From the NCBI RefSeq assembly GCF_030734285.1, contig NZ_CP132294.1, forward strand, positions 3,472,001 through 3,536,000: 64,000 nt of DNA, given 5' to 3'. The translations under genes were made by a program, and so were the position numbers. This DNA is from Natronococcus sp. AD-5. Its GTDB lineage: Archaea; Halobacteriota; Halobacteria; Halobacteriales; Natrialbaceae. Positions 17,816-26,998 of the stretch are shown in pieces. Each line of letters starts with the position of its first letter. Positions within the stretch are counted from its first letter, which is position 1. Below the pieces are notes generated by a model. It was given only the letters and a program-made list of their open reading frames with translations, was not told the DNA's origin and searched no databases.

Positions 17816-18568
17816 ATGAAACGACGGCAGTTTCTCGCCGCGGGGGCGACGGCAAGCGTCGCGTGCGTCGCAGGTTGTTTTGGCGACGATGACGGTAGCG
17901 ACGACGCCGACGGCTACGGCCCGGAGCCGGACACGGTGCCCGAGGAGCGGTCGATCGACACGAACTCGTACGAGACCCAGGAGTTCGAGGGCGACGACGT
18001 CCCGCTGGCACCTATCGACGACGTCTTCTACTGGTACCAGCGCCAGGAGGCGCGCATGGTCGACGCGCGCGGATCAGATCAGTACGAGGAGGCGCACGTT
18101 GTCGGCGCCGCGCTAAGCAGCGCCCCGGACGGCGTCTCGAACGACCCGGTCGCGGAGTGGTCCCGCGACGACCGTATCGTGACCTACTGCGGCTGTCCCC
18201 ACCACCTCTCCGGGCTGCGCGCCGCTTCGCTGATCGAAAACGAGCACGAGGAGGTGTACGCGCTCGACGAGGGATTCATCGCGTGGCTCAATCGCGAGTA
18301 TCCGGTAAGCGGGTCGGAGGTCTCGGCCGATCGGGAATCCTACGAGATCCGCGGTCAGTCCGATCCCGCGCACGCGGGCGAAATGATCTGGCTCGAGGAC
18401 CTCTCCGCCGAACGGTACGAGGCGGCTCCGATCGCCGACGACGGCACGTACGCCGTTACGCTCCACTTCACCGGCCTGACCGACGATTCGATGCTCAAAC
18501 TCGAGGCCCCCGATTACACGCTCCGGGGGACGCTTGGCGAGTTTACGAGCGGCGTTGTCACCGGGTAG
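17816..18568 (+). CDS. Rhodanese-like domain lipoprotein, Tat-exported
   Basis: 250 residues. MKRRQFLAAG with a lipobox ending VAGC (Cys20) marks a Tat-exported, lipid-anchored protein, followed by an Asp/Gly-rich linker. The rhodanese fold spans about residues 65-165: ARMVDARGSDQYEEAHVVGA, then the active loop YCGCPHHLSG, then GFIAWLNREYPV. The loop is longer and more Cys/His-rich than the usual C-x5-R/T loop. A second beta-rich domain of about 80 residues follows. Likely role: sulfur or thiol handling at the outer face of the membrane. The stop overlaps the converging gene by 11 nt. Confidence 0.85.
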   Translation: MKRRQFLAAGATASVACVAGCFGDDDGSDDADGYGPEPDTVPEERSIDTNSYETQEFEGDDVPLAPIDDVFYWYQRQEARMVDARGSDQYEEAHVVGAALSSAPDGVSNDPVAEWSRDDRIVTYCGCPHHLSGLRAASLIENEHEEVYALDEGFIAWLNREYPVSGSEVSADRESYEIRGQSDPAHAGEMIWLEDLSAERYEAAPIADDGTYAVTLHFTGLTDDSMLKLEAPDYTLRGTLGEFTSGVVTG

Positions 18569-19946
18569 ACGCCGCAGCCGTACCGCCGTCCCCGCTTTCT
18601 CGGTCGTAGACGCCCTTCCGCTCGAGTTCGCCGCGCTTCCGGAGCACCGCCGGAGTCCGACAGATCCCCTGCGCACCCGTCACTTGCGGGACGGTGCAGT
18701 TGTTACAGCTCTCGCAGAGCGCGCGGGCGGTCTCGTCTTCCGTCTCGAGCAACCGTGCGCCGAGTCGCGGCTCGGCGTAGAACGGCCGGGCCATGCCGAC
18801 CATGTCACAGGCCGGCGAATCGCCGGCGTCCCCGTCGTTTCCGGCGCTCGATCCGAGAAGTCGGTCCATCTCCTCGCGTTCGCGAATCCCGCCCTCGGCG
18901 AGGACGGGGATCGACACCCGCTCGCGAACGCGGCGACAGAACTCCTCGTTCCAGGCCGACTCGAAGTCGTACTGTAGCGCCTGTACCCGGTTCGCCGCGG
19001 ACACGAACCGTTTCCGCAGCGCCCCGCCGAAGGCCGCGTCGTACCCCTCCTGTAACGCCTCGTTCTCCCACGCCCGATCGGGGTACTTCCCTCTGGTGAT
19101 GCTCATGTCCCAGACGACCGACGTCTGGACGGGAACGACCGCGTCGTAGCCGATTCGTTCGAGCCGCCGTGCGATTTCGATCCCGTCCTCGAGCGACAGC
19201 TTTCGCCGGACGAGCGGCGCTGGCGGGGCTGGCGTCTCGGCCGGGACTTTCGTGATCAGCGGCAGGTCGCCGGCTCGCTCGCGGATCTCGTCGCGGACGA
19301 CCGCGAGAAAGCGGAGTCGAGCCCCGGGCGAGCCGCCGAACTCGTCGTCGCGCCGGTTGTAGAACGGCGACAGAAACTGCTGGATAATTCCCATGTTCGC
19401 CCCCGCGAGGTGGATGCCGTCGTAGCCTGCGTCGGCGGCGTATCCCGCCGCGCGGCCGAAATCGGCCGCGAGTTCGTACACCTCCTCGGTCTCGAGGACG
19501 TGCGGATCGTACGAGAGAAAATCCGCCCGATCGAGCAGTCGTAACTGCCACGGCGGTTCCGAGACGGCGAGCTGCTCGAGCCCCGGATTCTCGCGTCGGT
19601 ACTCGGCGTGCCAGGTCTCCATGCTCCGCAGCCCGCCGTGCTCGAGCTGGAGGAAGATTCGGCCGCCGTGATGGTGAATCCGGTCGGTCAGCGCGGAGAG
19701 ACGGGAGACGAACGCCGGATCGTGGACGCGGGTCATCCCCGGCGCCGCACAGCCGCCCTCGCCGCGGACGATGGTCGCGCCCTGACAGACGAGGCCGACG
19801 CCCGACGCGGCGGCCGGTTCGAGGTCCTCGATCAGCGTCTCGACGGCGTCGGGCCCGTTGCCGGCGCACTCGAGCAGCGGCGCGCGGTAGAGCCGGTTCG
19901 GGATCTCGACGCCGCCGATCTCGATCGGATCCTCGAGGGGAGCCAT
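18558..19946 (-). CDS. NADH:flavin oxidoreductase, Old Yellow Enzyme family
   Basis: 462 residues with an FMN-binding TIM barrel. The start EIGGVEIPNRLYRAPL, the active-site region LQLEHGGLRSMETW, GYDGIHLAGANMGIIQQFLSPFYNRRDDEFGGSPGAR in parts, and CDMVGMARPFYAEP match the NADH:flavin oxidoreductase/2,4-dienoyl-CoA reductase group. A C-terminal CESCNNCTVPQ motif plus a later Cys suggests a 4Fe-4S cluster, but the separate FAD/NAD domain of full-length dienoyl-CoA reductase is missing. It therefore probably works with another electron donor. Substrate unknown. Confidence 0.9.
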   Translation of the reverse strand: MAPLEDPIEIGGVEIPNRLYRAPLLECAGNGPDAVETLIEDLEPAAASGVGLVCQGATIVRGEGGCAAPGMTRVHDPAFVSRLSALTDRIHHHGGRIFLQLEHGGLRSMETWHAEYRRENPGLEQLAVSEPPWQLRLLDRADFLSYDPHVLETEEVYELAADFGRAAGYAADAGYDGIHLAGANMGIIQQFLSPFYNRRDDEFGGSPGARLRFLAVVRDEIRERAGDLPLITKVPAETPAPPAPLVRRKLSLEDGIEIARRLERIGYDAVVPVQTSVVWDMSITRGKYPDRAWENEALQEGYDAAFGGALRKRFVSAANRVQALQYDFESAWNEEFCRRVRERVSIPVLAEGGIREREEMDRLLGSSAGNDGDAGDSPACDMVGMARPFYAEPRLGARLLETEDETARALCESCNNCTVPQVTGAQGICRTPAVLRKRGELERKGVYDRESGDGGTAAASTR

Positions 19947-20025
19947 ACGTGAGACGTTCGAGCGGCGCGCACAAGAGCGTACGGACGGGTGCGGTACCCC
20001 CCGGGACGGCAGCCCGCGTCCGATC

Positions 20026-21069
20026 TCAGGGCGGCGCGATGACCGCCCGTCCCTCGATCTCGCGGTGCTCGAGTCGCTCCGCGACCGTGTTGATGTCGTC
20101 GAGGTCGTAGCGCTCGGTGCGCAGCTCTACGTCGCCGCGGTCGACGAGCGCGACGAGTTCCTGGAGTTCGGCGTACTTCCCGACGAGCGTCCCCTTGAAG
20201 GAGAACTCGCCGTTGACCAGCGCCTGGCAGGGCTCGTGGATGTGGCCGCCGTAGCCGATCACGTGGTGGTCGCCGCCCGCGGCGACCATCTCCGGTGCGG
20301 TCCCGGTCGTCTCGTCCGCGCCGACGAAGTCGAGCACCTGCTGGGCGCCCTCGTCGTCGGTCAGGTCCGCGACCGCGCTCGGGAGGTCTTCGTCGGCCGA
20401 GTTGACGGTGTGTCGGGCGCCGAGGTCCTCGGCCAGCTCGAGGGCTTCGTCCTTGATATCCGCGGCGACGATGGTCGCGGCGCTCATCGCGTCGAGGCAC
20501 TGCAGCCCGATGTGGCCGAGTCCCCCGACGCCGATGACGACGCAGGTGTCGCCGGGATTCAGCTCGCGGACGGCCTTCTTCGCGGCGTGGTAGGCCGTGA
20601 TGCCCGCGTCGGCGTGAGGCGCGATCTCGGTCGGATCGACCCTGTCGGGGAGCGGGATGACCGCGCGCTCGTTCGTCTGGAGGTACTCGGCGAACCCGCC
20701 GTCGGTGGTGAGTCCGTTGAACGCGCTGTTCTCGCAGTACATGTCCTCGCCGAGCCGGCACGGGCGACAGATGCCGCAGGTCTGGACGGGGTGGCAGATC
20801 ACCGGATCGCCCTCCTCGACCAGCGTCACCTCGCCGCCGACCTCGGCGACGATGCCGGCGTTCTCGTGGCCCAGGGTCATCGGTAAGTCCTGCGGCGCGT
20901 ACTCCTCCCACATCCCCTCGATGATGTGGTTGTCCGTCTGGCACCAGCCGGCGCCTTCGACCTCGACCAGAACCTGATCCGAGCGTTCGAGGTCCGGTCG
21001 ATCGATATCGTCGATCTCGAGGGCGTCGCTCATCTCGTCGGTGTACTCGTGAAGTCGGGCTGCTTGCAT
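20026..21069 (-). CDS. Zinc-dependent alcohol dehydrogenase (MDR family)
   Basis: 347 residues. The catalytic zinc ligands are in GAGWCQTDNHI (Cys) and LGHENAGIV (His-Glu). The structural zinc lobe has four Cys in CGICRPCRLGEDMYC and nearby. The Rossmann motif VIGVGGLGHIGLQ lies near residue 176. This is a medium-chain NAD(P)-dependent alcohol dehydrogenase. It is divergently placed from the amidohydrolase-DUF59 pair, the same set found beside bacterial propane/di-iron monooxygenase genes, so a role in secondary alcohol oxidation is possible. Confidence 0.93.
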   Translation of the reverse strand: MQAARLHEYTDEMSDALEIDDIDRPDLERSDQVLVEVEGAGWCQTDNHIIEGMWEEYAPQDLPMTLGHENAGIVAEVGGEVTLVEEGDPVICHPVQTCGICRPCRLGEDMYCENSAFNGLTTDGGFAEYLQTNERAVIPLPDRVDPTEIAPHADAGITAYHAAKKAVRELNPGDTCVVIGVGGLGHIGLQCLDAMSAATIVAADIKDEALELAEDLGARHTVNSADEDLPSAVADLTDDEGAQQVLDFVGADETTGTAPEMVAAGGDHHVIGYGGHIHEPCQALVNGEFSFKGTLVGKYAELQELVALVDRGDVELRTERYDLDDINTVAERLEHREIEGRAVIAPP

Positions 21070-21254
21070 GGTAACACGCCACAGTTCTCCGTACTCACAG
21101 AAAACGTTCGCCCAACCTACCGCCGACGCCGACCGTCTCCGCGCCGCGTACTCCTTCCTCGTTCGAAAGTACGGCGTCCGCGTATATTCGTTCGGGTAAT
21201 TCAGGGTTCCTTTAAAAAGAGATAATGGTCATTGTTACCAATTGTCGAAGCGTT

Positions 21255-22319
21255 ATGTACCAGCAAGACGGCGAATCGATCTTCGTCATCGACGCGCACG
21301 TCCACCTCTGGGACGCCTCCGAGGAGAACATCGTCCACGAGGGCGGAGAGGAGTTCATCCAGTGCTTCTACGACTACCACACGACGTTCACGCCGGAGGA
21401 CCTCCAGTGGGGGATGGACGAGTACCGGAAGTACGGCGCCGATCGGATGGTACGCGACCTGTTCGAGGACGCCGCCGCGGACATGGCGATCTTCCAACCG
21501 ACGTACCTCTCCGACTTCTACGAGGACGGGTTCAACACGACCCATCAGAACGCCGAACTCGCGACCGAGTACCCGGAGCGGTTCGTTCTCAACGGCTCGT
21601 TCGATCCTCGCGACGGCGAGGAAGGGATGGAACACCTCGAGGAACTCCACGAGACGTACGATATCCAGGGAGTGAAACTCTACACGGCCGAATGGCGCGG
21701 CGAGTCCAAGGGCTGGCGCCTCGACGACGAGGAGGCGTTCCGGTTCCTCGAGAAGTGTTCGGAGCTCGGTATCGAGAACATCCACCCGCACAAGGGACCG
21801 ACGATCCGGCCGCTGAACCGCGACGCGTTCGACGTCAAGGACGTCGACGACGCCGCGTCGTCGTTCTCCGAACTCAACTTCATCGTCGAGCACGTCGGCC
21901 TCCCGCGGTTGGACGACTTCTGCTGGATCGCCGGCCAGGAGCCGAACGTCTACGGCGGGCTCGCGGTCGCCGCGCCGTTCGCCCAGAACCGACCCGGCAA
22001 GTTCTCGGAGATCATGTCGGAACTGCTCTGGTGGCTCGGCGAGGACCGCCTGCTGTTCGGCTCGGACTACGCGCTCTGGAACCCCGACTGGCTCGTCGAG
22101 GAGGTCATGGAAGCGGAACTGACTCAGGAACACCGCGCGGAGTACGGCGTCGAGTGGGACCTCGAGACGAAGAAGAAGGTGATGGGCGAGAACGCGGCCA
22201 AACTGTACGACATCGACGTCGAGGAGAAGAAAGCCCAGTTCCGCGAGGACGAGATCAGCCGGCAGTTCGGCCTCGAGGACCACTACGCGAGCGAGGAGCC
22301 CGCGGCCGCGGACGACTGA
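21255..22319 (+). CDS. Amidohydrolase family 2 protein, propane-monooxygenase-operon type
   Basis: 354 residues from the ATG at 21255. The metal-dependent TIM-barrel hydrolase begins with DAHVHLWDASEEN, then FIQCFYDYHTTF, ADMAIFQPTYLSDFYEDGFN, VLNGSFDPRDGEEG, GVKLYTAEWRGESKGW, IHPHKGPTIRPLNRDAFDV, FIVEHVGLPRLDDFCWIA and LLFGSDYALWNPDW. From memory this set of blocks matches the amidohydrolase carried in actinobacterial propane (soluble di-iron) monooxygenase operons. Its role there may be enzyme maturation or stability rather than catalysis of a degradation step. The stop overlaps the next start by one base. Confidence 0.9.
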   Translation: MYQQDGESIFVIDAHVHLWDASEENIVHEGGEEFIQCFYDYHTTFTPEDLQWGMDEYRKYGADRMVRDLFEDAAADMAIFQPTYLSDFYEDGFNTTHQNAELATEYPERFVLNGSFDPRDGEEGMEHLEELHETYDIQGVKLYTAEWRGESKGWRLDDEEAFRFLEKCSELGIENIHPHKGPTIRPLNRDAFDVKDVDDAASSFSELNFIVEHVGLPRLDDFCWIAGQEPNVYGGLAVAAPFAQNRPGKFSEIMSELLWWLGEDRLLFGSDYALWNPDWLVEEVMEAELTQEHRAEYGVEWDLETKKKVMGENAAKLYDIDVEEKKAQFREDEISRQFGLEDHYASEEPAAADD

Positions 22320-23122
22320 TGACCGGACGCACTTCGGACGGCCCCTCCCGCGAGGCCGTCCGCGACCGTCTGGATCGGGTGACGGATCCGGAGCTCGACC
22401 GCTCGATCGTCGAACTCGAGTACGTCGACGCGATCGAGATCGACGGCGACCGCGTCACGGTTCACGTCACGCTACCGACGGCGTGGTGCTCGCCGGCGTT
22501 CGCCTGGATGATGACGTCCGACGCGCGCGAGGAGGTCGAACGGCTGCCCGGCGTTGCGCGAACGCGCGTCTTCCTCCGCGAACACATGCACGACGCCGAG
22601 ATCAACCGCGGGGTAAACGCGGGGCTGCCGTTCGAGGACGCGTTCCCCGACGCCGACGGCGCCGTCGACGCGGTACGAGCGGAACTCGACCGCAAAGCCA
22701 GGATCGCCCGCCAGTACGACGCGGTCGAAGCGCTCCTCGAGGCGGGACTCAACCCCGAGACGATCGTCTCGCTTCGCCCGCGGGATCTCGAGCGCACCAA
22801 TCGGGGCGATCGCGTGGCGGTCTACCTCGCGGATCGAGCCGTCGGCGTCTCCGTTCCGGCGGCTCCGATCGACGACTACCTCGAGAAAGCTCGCGAAACG
22901 GGCGCAGTCGACGCGCCGACGGACGTGCTGTTTCGAACGCCCGAGGGGGAACCGATCGATCCCGAAGCGTTCGATCTCGTCCACCGCCGGGCGCGACTGA
23001 CGCAGGTCAACATGTCCGGTCAGGGCGGGATCTGTGACGGGCTGCGAGAAGCAAGGGAGAAACGCCTCGAGCGAACGCCGTCGGTCCGACGGCGAAGCGG
23101 GCTACTTCTCGACTTCGAGTAG
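22319..23122 (+). CDS. DUF59 (MIP18/PaaD-like) Fe-S assembly protein with long C-terminal half
   Basis: 267 residues, translationally coupled to the amidohydrolase (TGATG). Residues about 10-90 are a DUF59 domain: VTDPELDRSIVELEYVDAIE, VTVHVTLPTAWCSPAFAWMM, then VRFLREH-like TRVFLREHMHDAEINRGVN. DUF59 proteins help build or transfer iron-sulfur or di-iron centres. The second half (about 120-267) is a separate region with PETIVSLRPRDLE, LADRAVGVSVP and LTQVNMSGQGGICDGLREA, for which I know no function. It overlaps the end of the converging Cgi121 gene by 21 nt. Confidence 0.87.
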   Translation: MTGRTSDGPSREAVRDRLDRVTDPELDRSIVELEYVDAIEIDGDRVTVHVTLPTAWCSPAFAWMMTSDAREEVERLPGVARTRVFLREHMHDAEINRGVNAGLPFEDAFPDADGAVDAVRAELDRKARIARQYDAVEALLEAGLNPETIVSLRPRDLERTNRGDRVAVYLADRAVGVSVPAAPIDDYLEKARETGAVDAPTDVLFRTPEGEPIDPEAFDLVHRRARLTQVNMSGQGGICDGLREAREKRLERTPSVRRRSGLLLDFE

Positions 23123-23599
23123 CACGACCCGTTCTCGAACGAGCGCTCCGAGACTCGCGTCGGTCGCCCCGCGTTCGGCGTCGGTGATCTCGAAGAACGA
23201 CTCGAGGGTCTCCTCGTGCGGTTTCTCGAGGGTCGACTCGACGCCGGCGAACGCGTCGAGGCCCCGAACGTCCGCGAGCGCCGCCGATTCATCACCGCCG
23301 TCGGCCAGCACCACCGCGCGGTTCTCGCCCTCGCCGACGCCCATCTCGAGCGCGCGGTCGATCTGTCGGCGGCCGGCGGCGTACAGCAGGATCTCGACGG
23401 CCCGGTCGCGGGCGACGTTCTCGCCGCGGGAGATGGCGCGGTCGGCCAGTTCCACGGCTCGCTCGGGGTGGCGTCGGTCGGCGACGTAGCGAGCGTCGAA
23501 CGCCTGCACCGTCGTCCCGTGGCGGTCGCCGATCTCGCCGAGGTCGCCTACGAACGCGTCGAGGTCGTCGATCGCGAGGTGGCACTCGAGGAGCTCCAT
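23102..23599 (-). CDS. cgi121: KEOPS complex subunit Cgi121
   Basis: 165 residues. Cgi121 is the accessory KEOPS subunit that binds Bud32 and tRNA in making t6A37. The family pattern is present: TVQAFDARYVADRRHPERAVELADRA, the NVARDRAVEILLYAAGRRQIDRAL stretch with the A-x-x-x-R-Q-I box, and GVGEGENRAVVLADG. The length is typical. The start codon overlaps the hel308 stop (ATGA), so it is made from the same transcript as the helicase. Confidence 0.92.
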   Translation of the reverse strand: MELLECHLAIDDLDAFVGDLGEIGDRHGTTVQAFDARYVADRRHPERAVELADRAISRGENVARDRAVEILLYAAGRRQIDRALEMGVGEGENRAVVLADGGDESAALADVRGLDAFAGVESTLEKPHEETLESFFEITDAERGATDASLGALVRERVVLLEVEK

Positions 23600-25938
23600 C
23601 AGAAATCACCCAGGCTGGACTGGCTCTCGTCCTCGTCGGTCGCTGCCGTCGCGTTGTCGGCAGCGCCGTCGCTCGAGCTCGTCGCCGTCGCGTCGGCCGC
23701 CGACTCGACCGGCTCGACGCCGTTCATCGACGGATCCTCGCGGCCGACGTTCTCGAGGATGTTCTCGGCCGTCTTCCTCCCTTTGAGCGCGCCGAGGACG
23801 ACGCCCTTGTCGGCGGTTCGCAGGTCCGCGGGCTCCTCGATGCCGACCTCGTACAGCCGCCGTGCGCGCTTGCGGCCGACGCCGCGGACGGAGACCAGCT
23901 CGAGCAGCTCCTCGCCGACGCCGTGTTCGACGCGGGCGCGGGCCTCGCGGACGGCGACGGTCCACTCGCTGCCGATCTCGTTCGCGAGCGACTCGGCCGC
24001 GCCGAGCAGCCACTCGGCGGTGTCGACCTTCCCGCGGAGGTCGCCGGGACCGATCTTGTAGCGGTCGGTGATGCGCTCCTCGTCGTCCTCCTCGGCCCAG
24101 TCCTCGAGCAGCTTGCCGGTCTTCAGCGCCGCGAGCCAGTCCTCGAAGCGGTCCTCCTCGAACTCGCTGGGCGCGTCGCCGAGCAGCTCGGCCTCGCGCT
24201 CGTAGTAGACCTCGCCGAATTTCTCGTCCTCGCCCGAACGGAGGTAGAGTTCGTACATGTCCGGCGTGCGCGAGACGAGCTGGTAGAGCCCGAGCGCGGT
24301 CGGGCGCTCGTCGGCGTCCTCGAGCCCGTGGACGATCTCGGCGGCGCTCATCGGATCCAGGTAGAGCCGCGAGACGGTGTGGCCGAGGCTGGTGGCGGCG
24401 AGATCTTCGCTCCGACCGTCACCGTCGGCCAGATCCGCCGCCGAGGTGAACGCCCCGCCGTCGGCGTCGCCACCCCTGTCGCGCTCGATGAAATCGTTGC
24501 GCTCGAGGTAGTCGAGGACGTTGTCCGTCACGGTCTCGAGCCGCCTGGCTTCGGTCGACTGGCTCGCGTACAGCGTCGCCTCGAGGAACTCGAGCAGCCC
24601 CTCGCGCGTCCGGGCGAAGCCGGAGGCGATGGTGGCGAGCACGTGGGTCCGCAGGGCGGGCTCCGCGGCGAGTTTCGAGCGGACGGGTTCGGGATCGGCC
24701 CAGACGTACCGGTCGAACAGCTCCTGGCTCTCGTCGTGGCTCTTCGCGAGCAGGACCGCCTCGCCGTAGGGGTCGAGCCCCGGTCGACCGGCGCGGCCCA
24801 TCATCTGGTGGACCTCGAGCACGTCCAGGGGCGCCATCCCGCCGGCGCTGGGGTCGAACCGCCGCCAGTCCCGGACGATGACCCGCCGCGCGGGGGTGTT
24901 GACGCCCGCTGCGAGCGTCGGCGTCGCCGAGATCACTTTCAGCAGGCGCTCGCGGAAGGCGTCCTCGACGATCGAGCGCTGGGTGCTCGACAGGCCCGCG
25001 TGGTGAAACGCCGACCCGCGCTCGACGCAGTCGGCGAGGTCCCGGCTCGTCTCCGTGTCGCTGTCCTCGCGGATCTCCTCGGCCAGTTCGGCGAGGTCGT
25101 TGCGTTCGCCGTCCGTCAGCTCGCGGGCCGTCACCTGACCGAGTCTGCGAGCCGCGGCCTCGGCGTTCCGCCGGGAGTTGACGAACACGAGCGACGAGCC
25201 GCCCTCCTGGACGATGTCGCGGACGAGCGCGGCCTCCTGCTTCTCCGCCCCTTCGACCGGCACCTCGCGCGTCGAGCCGTCGTCGAAGTTCAGCGCGTTG
25301 CCGTAGTGAACCCCCATCCGGAGGTCGATCGGTCGCCAGTCGGTGTCGACGAGTTCGGCGTCGAGCCACTCCGCGATCTCGTCTGCGTTGCCGACCGTGG
25401 CCGAGAGCGCGACGGTCTGGAGGTCGGGATTCAGCTTGCGGAGCTTGGCGAGGGTCACCTCGAGCGTCGGCCCCCGGTTCCGGTCGTCGATGAGGTGGAC
25501 TTCGTCGCTGACGACGCAGGTGAGCTCGGAGAGCCAGTCGGCCCCGTTGCGGACGAGCGAATCGACCTTCTCGCTGGTCGCGACGACGATGTCCTTCGTC
25601 GCGAGCCAGTCGCTGGTCGATTCGTAGTTGCCCGTCGTCACGCCGACGTCGACGCCGAACGCCTCGTAGGCCTCGAACTCGGCCTTCTTTTCGCTGGCGA
25701 GCGCCCGCAGCGGGACGATGTAGAGCGCCTTCCCGCCGCGTTCGATCGCCGACAGCATCGAGAGCGCGGCGATCATCGTTTTCCCGCTGGCGGTGGGGAC
25801 GGCGGCGACGAGGTTCTCGCCCTCGGTCGTCCCGGCCTCGACGGCCTCCGCCTGGGGCGGATAGAGCTCCTCGATCCCCTCGCTCCGGAAGTGCTCGAGC
25901 GCGCCGGGCGGCAGTCCCGACAGCTCCTCGATATTCAT
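23599..25938 (-). CDS. hel308: Hel308 family DNA helicase
   Basis: 779 residues from the ATG at 25938. This superfamily 2 helicase unwinds lagging-strand forks. Q-motif [12 protein letters not shown] (near 25), Walker A VPTASGKT (near 47), DEVH in [11 protein letters not shown] (near 140), [15 protein letters not shown] and motif [13 protein letters not shown] (near 390) are intact. A winged helix, a ratchet domain and a C-terminal HhH ([18 protein letters not shown]) follow. The last seven residues, QSSLGDF, form a PCNA-binding-like motif. An upstream continuation of the frame to 27021 runs antisense through the protease gene and is not real. Confidence 0.96.
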   Translation of the reverse strand: MNIEELSGLPPGALEHFRSEGIEELYPPQAEAVEAGTTEGENLVAAVPTASGKTMIAALSMLSAIERGGKALYIVPLRALASEKKAEFEAYEAFGVDVGVTTGNYESTSDWLATKDIVVATSEKVDSLVRNGADWLSELTCVVSDEVHLIDDRNRGPTLEVTLAKLRKLNPDLQTVALSATVGNADEIAEWLDAELVDTDWRPIDLRMGVHYGNALNFDDGSTREVPVEGAEKQEAALVRDIVQEGGSSLVFVNSRRNAEAAARRLGQVTARELTDGERNDLAELAEEIREDSDTETSRDLADCVERGSAFHHAGLSSTQRSIVEDAFRERLLKVISATPTLAAGVNTPARRVIVRDWRRFDPSAGGMAPLDVLEVHQMMGRAGRPGLDPYGEAVLLAKSHDESQELFDRYVWADPEPVRSKLAAEPALRTHVLATIASGFARTREGLLEFLEATLYASQSTEARRLETVTDNVLDYLERNDFIERDRGGDADGGAFTSAADLADGDGRSEDLAATSLGHTVSRLYLDPMSAAEIVHGLEDADERPTALGLYQLVSRTPDMYELYLRSGEDEKFGEVYYEREAELLGDAPSEFEEDRFEDWLAALKTGKLLEDWAEEDDEERITDRYKIGPGDLRGKVDTAEWLLGAAESLANEIGSEWTVAVREARARVEHGVGEELLELVSVRGVGRKRARRLYEVGIEEPADLRTADKGVVLGALKGRKTAENILENVGREDPSMNGVEPVESAADATATSSSDGAADNATAATDEDESQSSLGDF

Positions 25939-25997
25939 TATCCGCCGTTGGCGCGTGACCCGGTTTAAACTGTCGTCTCTCGAGGAGCCGCGGACGA

Positions 25998-26915
25998 TCA
26001 GACGCGGAGGTGCGGCCCCAGAATCGCGACGGCGACCGCGAGCACGGCGACGACGCCGGCGACGTGGACGACCACCTGCCGTCGCCACGCCGAGAGCGGC
26101 CGGCCGATCCGTTCGCCTCCCTCCTCGAGCACGAGCGAGAGCACGCGGCCGCCGTCGAGCACCGCCACCGGGAGCGCGTTCAGCAGTCCGAAGTTGGCGC
26201 TCAGGAACGCCGTCCAGAACGCGAGGTTCGTCGCGGCGCCCAGCGCGGCGATCGAACCGGCGGTCGGCGGCGCGCCCCCGATGAGCGCCCAGCCGAAGTA
26301 CAACGTGTAGGCGCCCGTCGCGGTCCCGGTGAACGGTGCGAGCAATACCGCCAGAGCGGCGACGGTGACGACCAGGTTGTTCGCGACGCCCGCGGCGAAG
26401 ACGCGGAGTCGAGCCTGTCTCGAGGCGTCGTCCAGTTCCTCGCCGGGCAGGACGTACGCCGCGAGCGGGACGACGCCGAACAGCAGGGCGACGCCGACCT
26501 CCCGTAGCGGGACGCCCTCCCGCCGACAGGCGATCGCGTGGCCCAGTTCGTGAACCACCGTCGCGATCACGAGCGCGCCGATCACGTACGGCGCGGCAGC
26601 GAGCGGCATGAACGCGTTGACGCCCGGGATCGCGATCGCGTTCTCCGGCGCGTTCATCGCGGTGGGCTCGGGTTGCTGGAGGGCTATCCACGCGCCGGCC
26701 AGAACGACGCCGAGCACCGCGACCTGACACGCGAGCAACAGTCCGATCGAGAGGTCGTGCCACCGGTCCCAGACCGGCCGATCGGCCAGCGCGTCCAGGT
26801 GATCGCTTCCGGCGCTCGTGTGGAGGTAGAGCACGCCCGCGCCGATCTTCAGCCGCCGCGGGAGCGACTCGTTGATCCGCTCCTCGACGGCGTCGAATCT
26901 GGTCCGCACTGACAT
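25998..26915 (-). CDS. M50 family (site-2-protease-like) membrane metalloprotease
   Basis: 305 residues. About six membrane segments are visible. The zinc motif HELGH is in [18 protein letters not shown] (near residue 121), and the second motif is [16 protein letters not shown] (an N/L-P-x-x-x-L-D-G-G variant, near residue 245). The core is the M50/S2P fold; no PDZ domain is seen. Haloarchaeal relatives may process anti-sigma-like or membrane regulators, but the substrate is unknown. It lies 59 nt upstream of hel308 and may share its transcript. Confidence 0.92.
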   Translation of the reverse strand: MSVRTRFDAVEERINESLPRRLKIGAGVLYLHTSAGSDHLDALADRPVWDRWHDLSIGLLLACQVAVLGVVLAGAWIALQQPEPTAMNAPENAIAIPGVNAFMPLAAAPYVIGALVIATVVHELGHAIACRREGVPLREVGVALLFGVVPLAAYVLPGEELDDASRQARLRVFAAGVANNLVVTVAALAVLLAPFTGTATGAYTLYFGWALIGGAPPTAGSIAALGAATNLAFWTAFLSANFGLLNALPVAVLDGGRVLSLVLEEGGERIGRPLSAWRRQVVVHVAGVVAVLAVAVAILGPHLRV

Positions 26916-26998
26916 ACTGTCGTACTTTCAAATGTAACTTACATAACTGTTGTCGTAATCGCGAATCGCGGCTCGAGCCCCGAACCGTCGCCACCGCT

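Noticed and set aside
22680-23122. Tyrosine recombinase fused to DUF59
   Set aside because: A loose resemblance to the catalytic core only; the R-H-R-Y residues are missing, so it is left as an unassigned domain.
23923-25968. 681-codon open frame on the opposite strand of hel308
   Set aside because: It is antisense to the helicase, has no recognisable family and mirrors the G/C third-position bias of the real gene.
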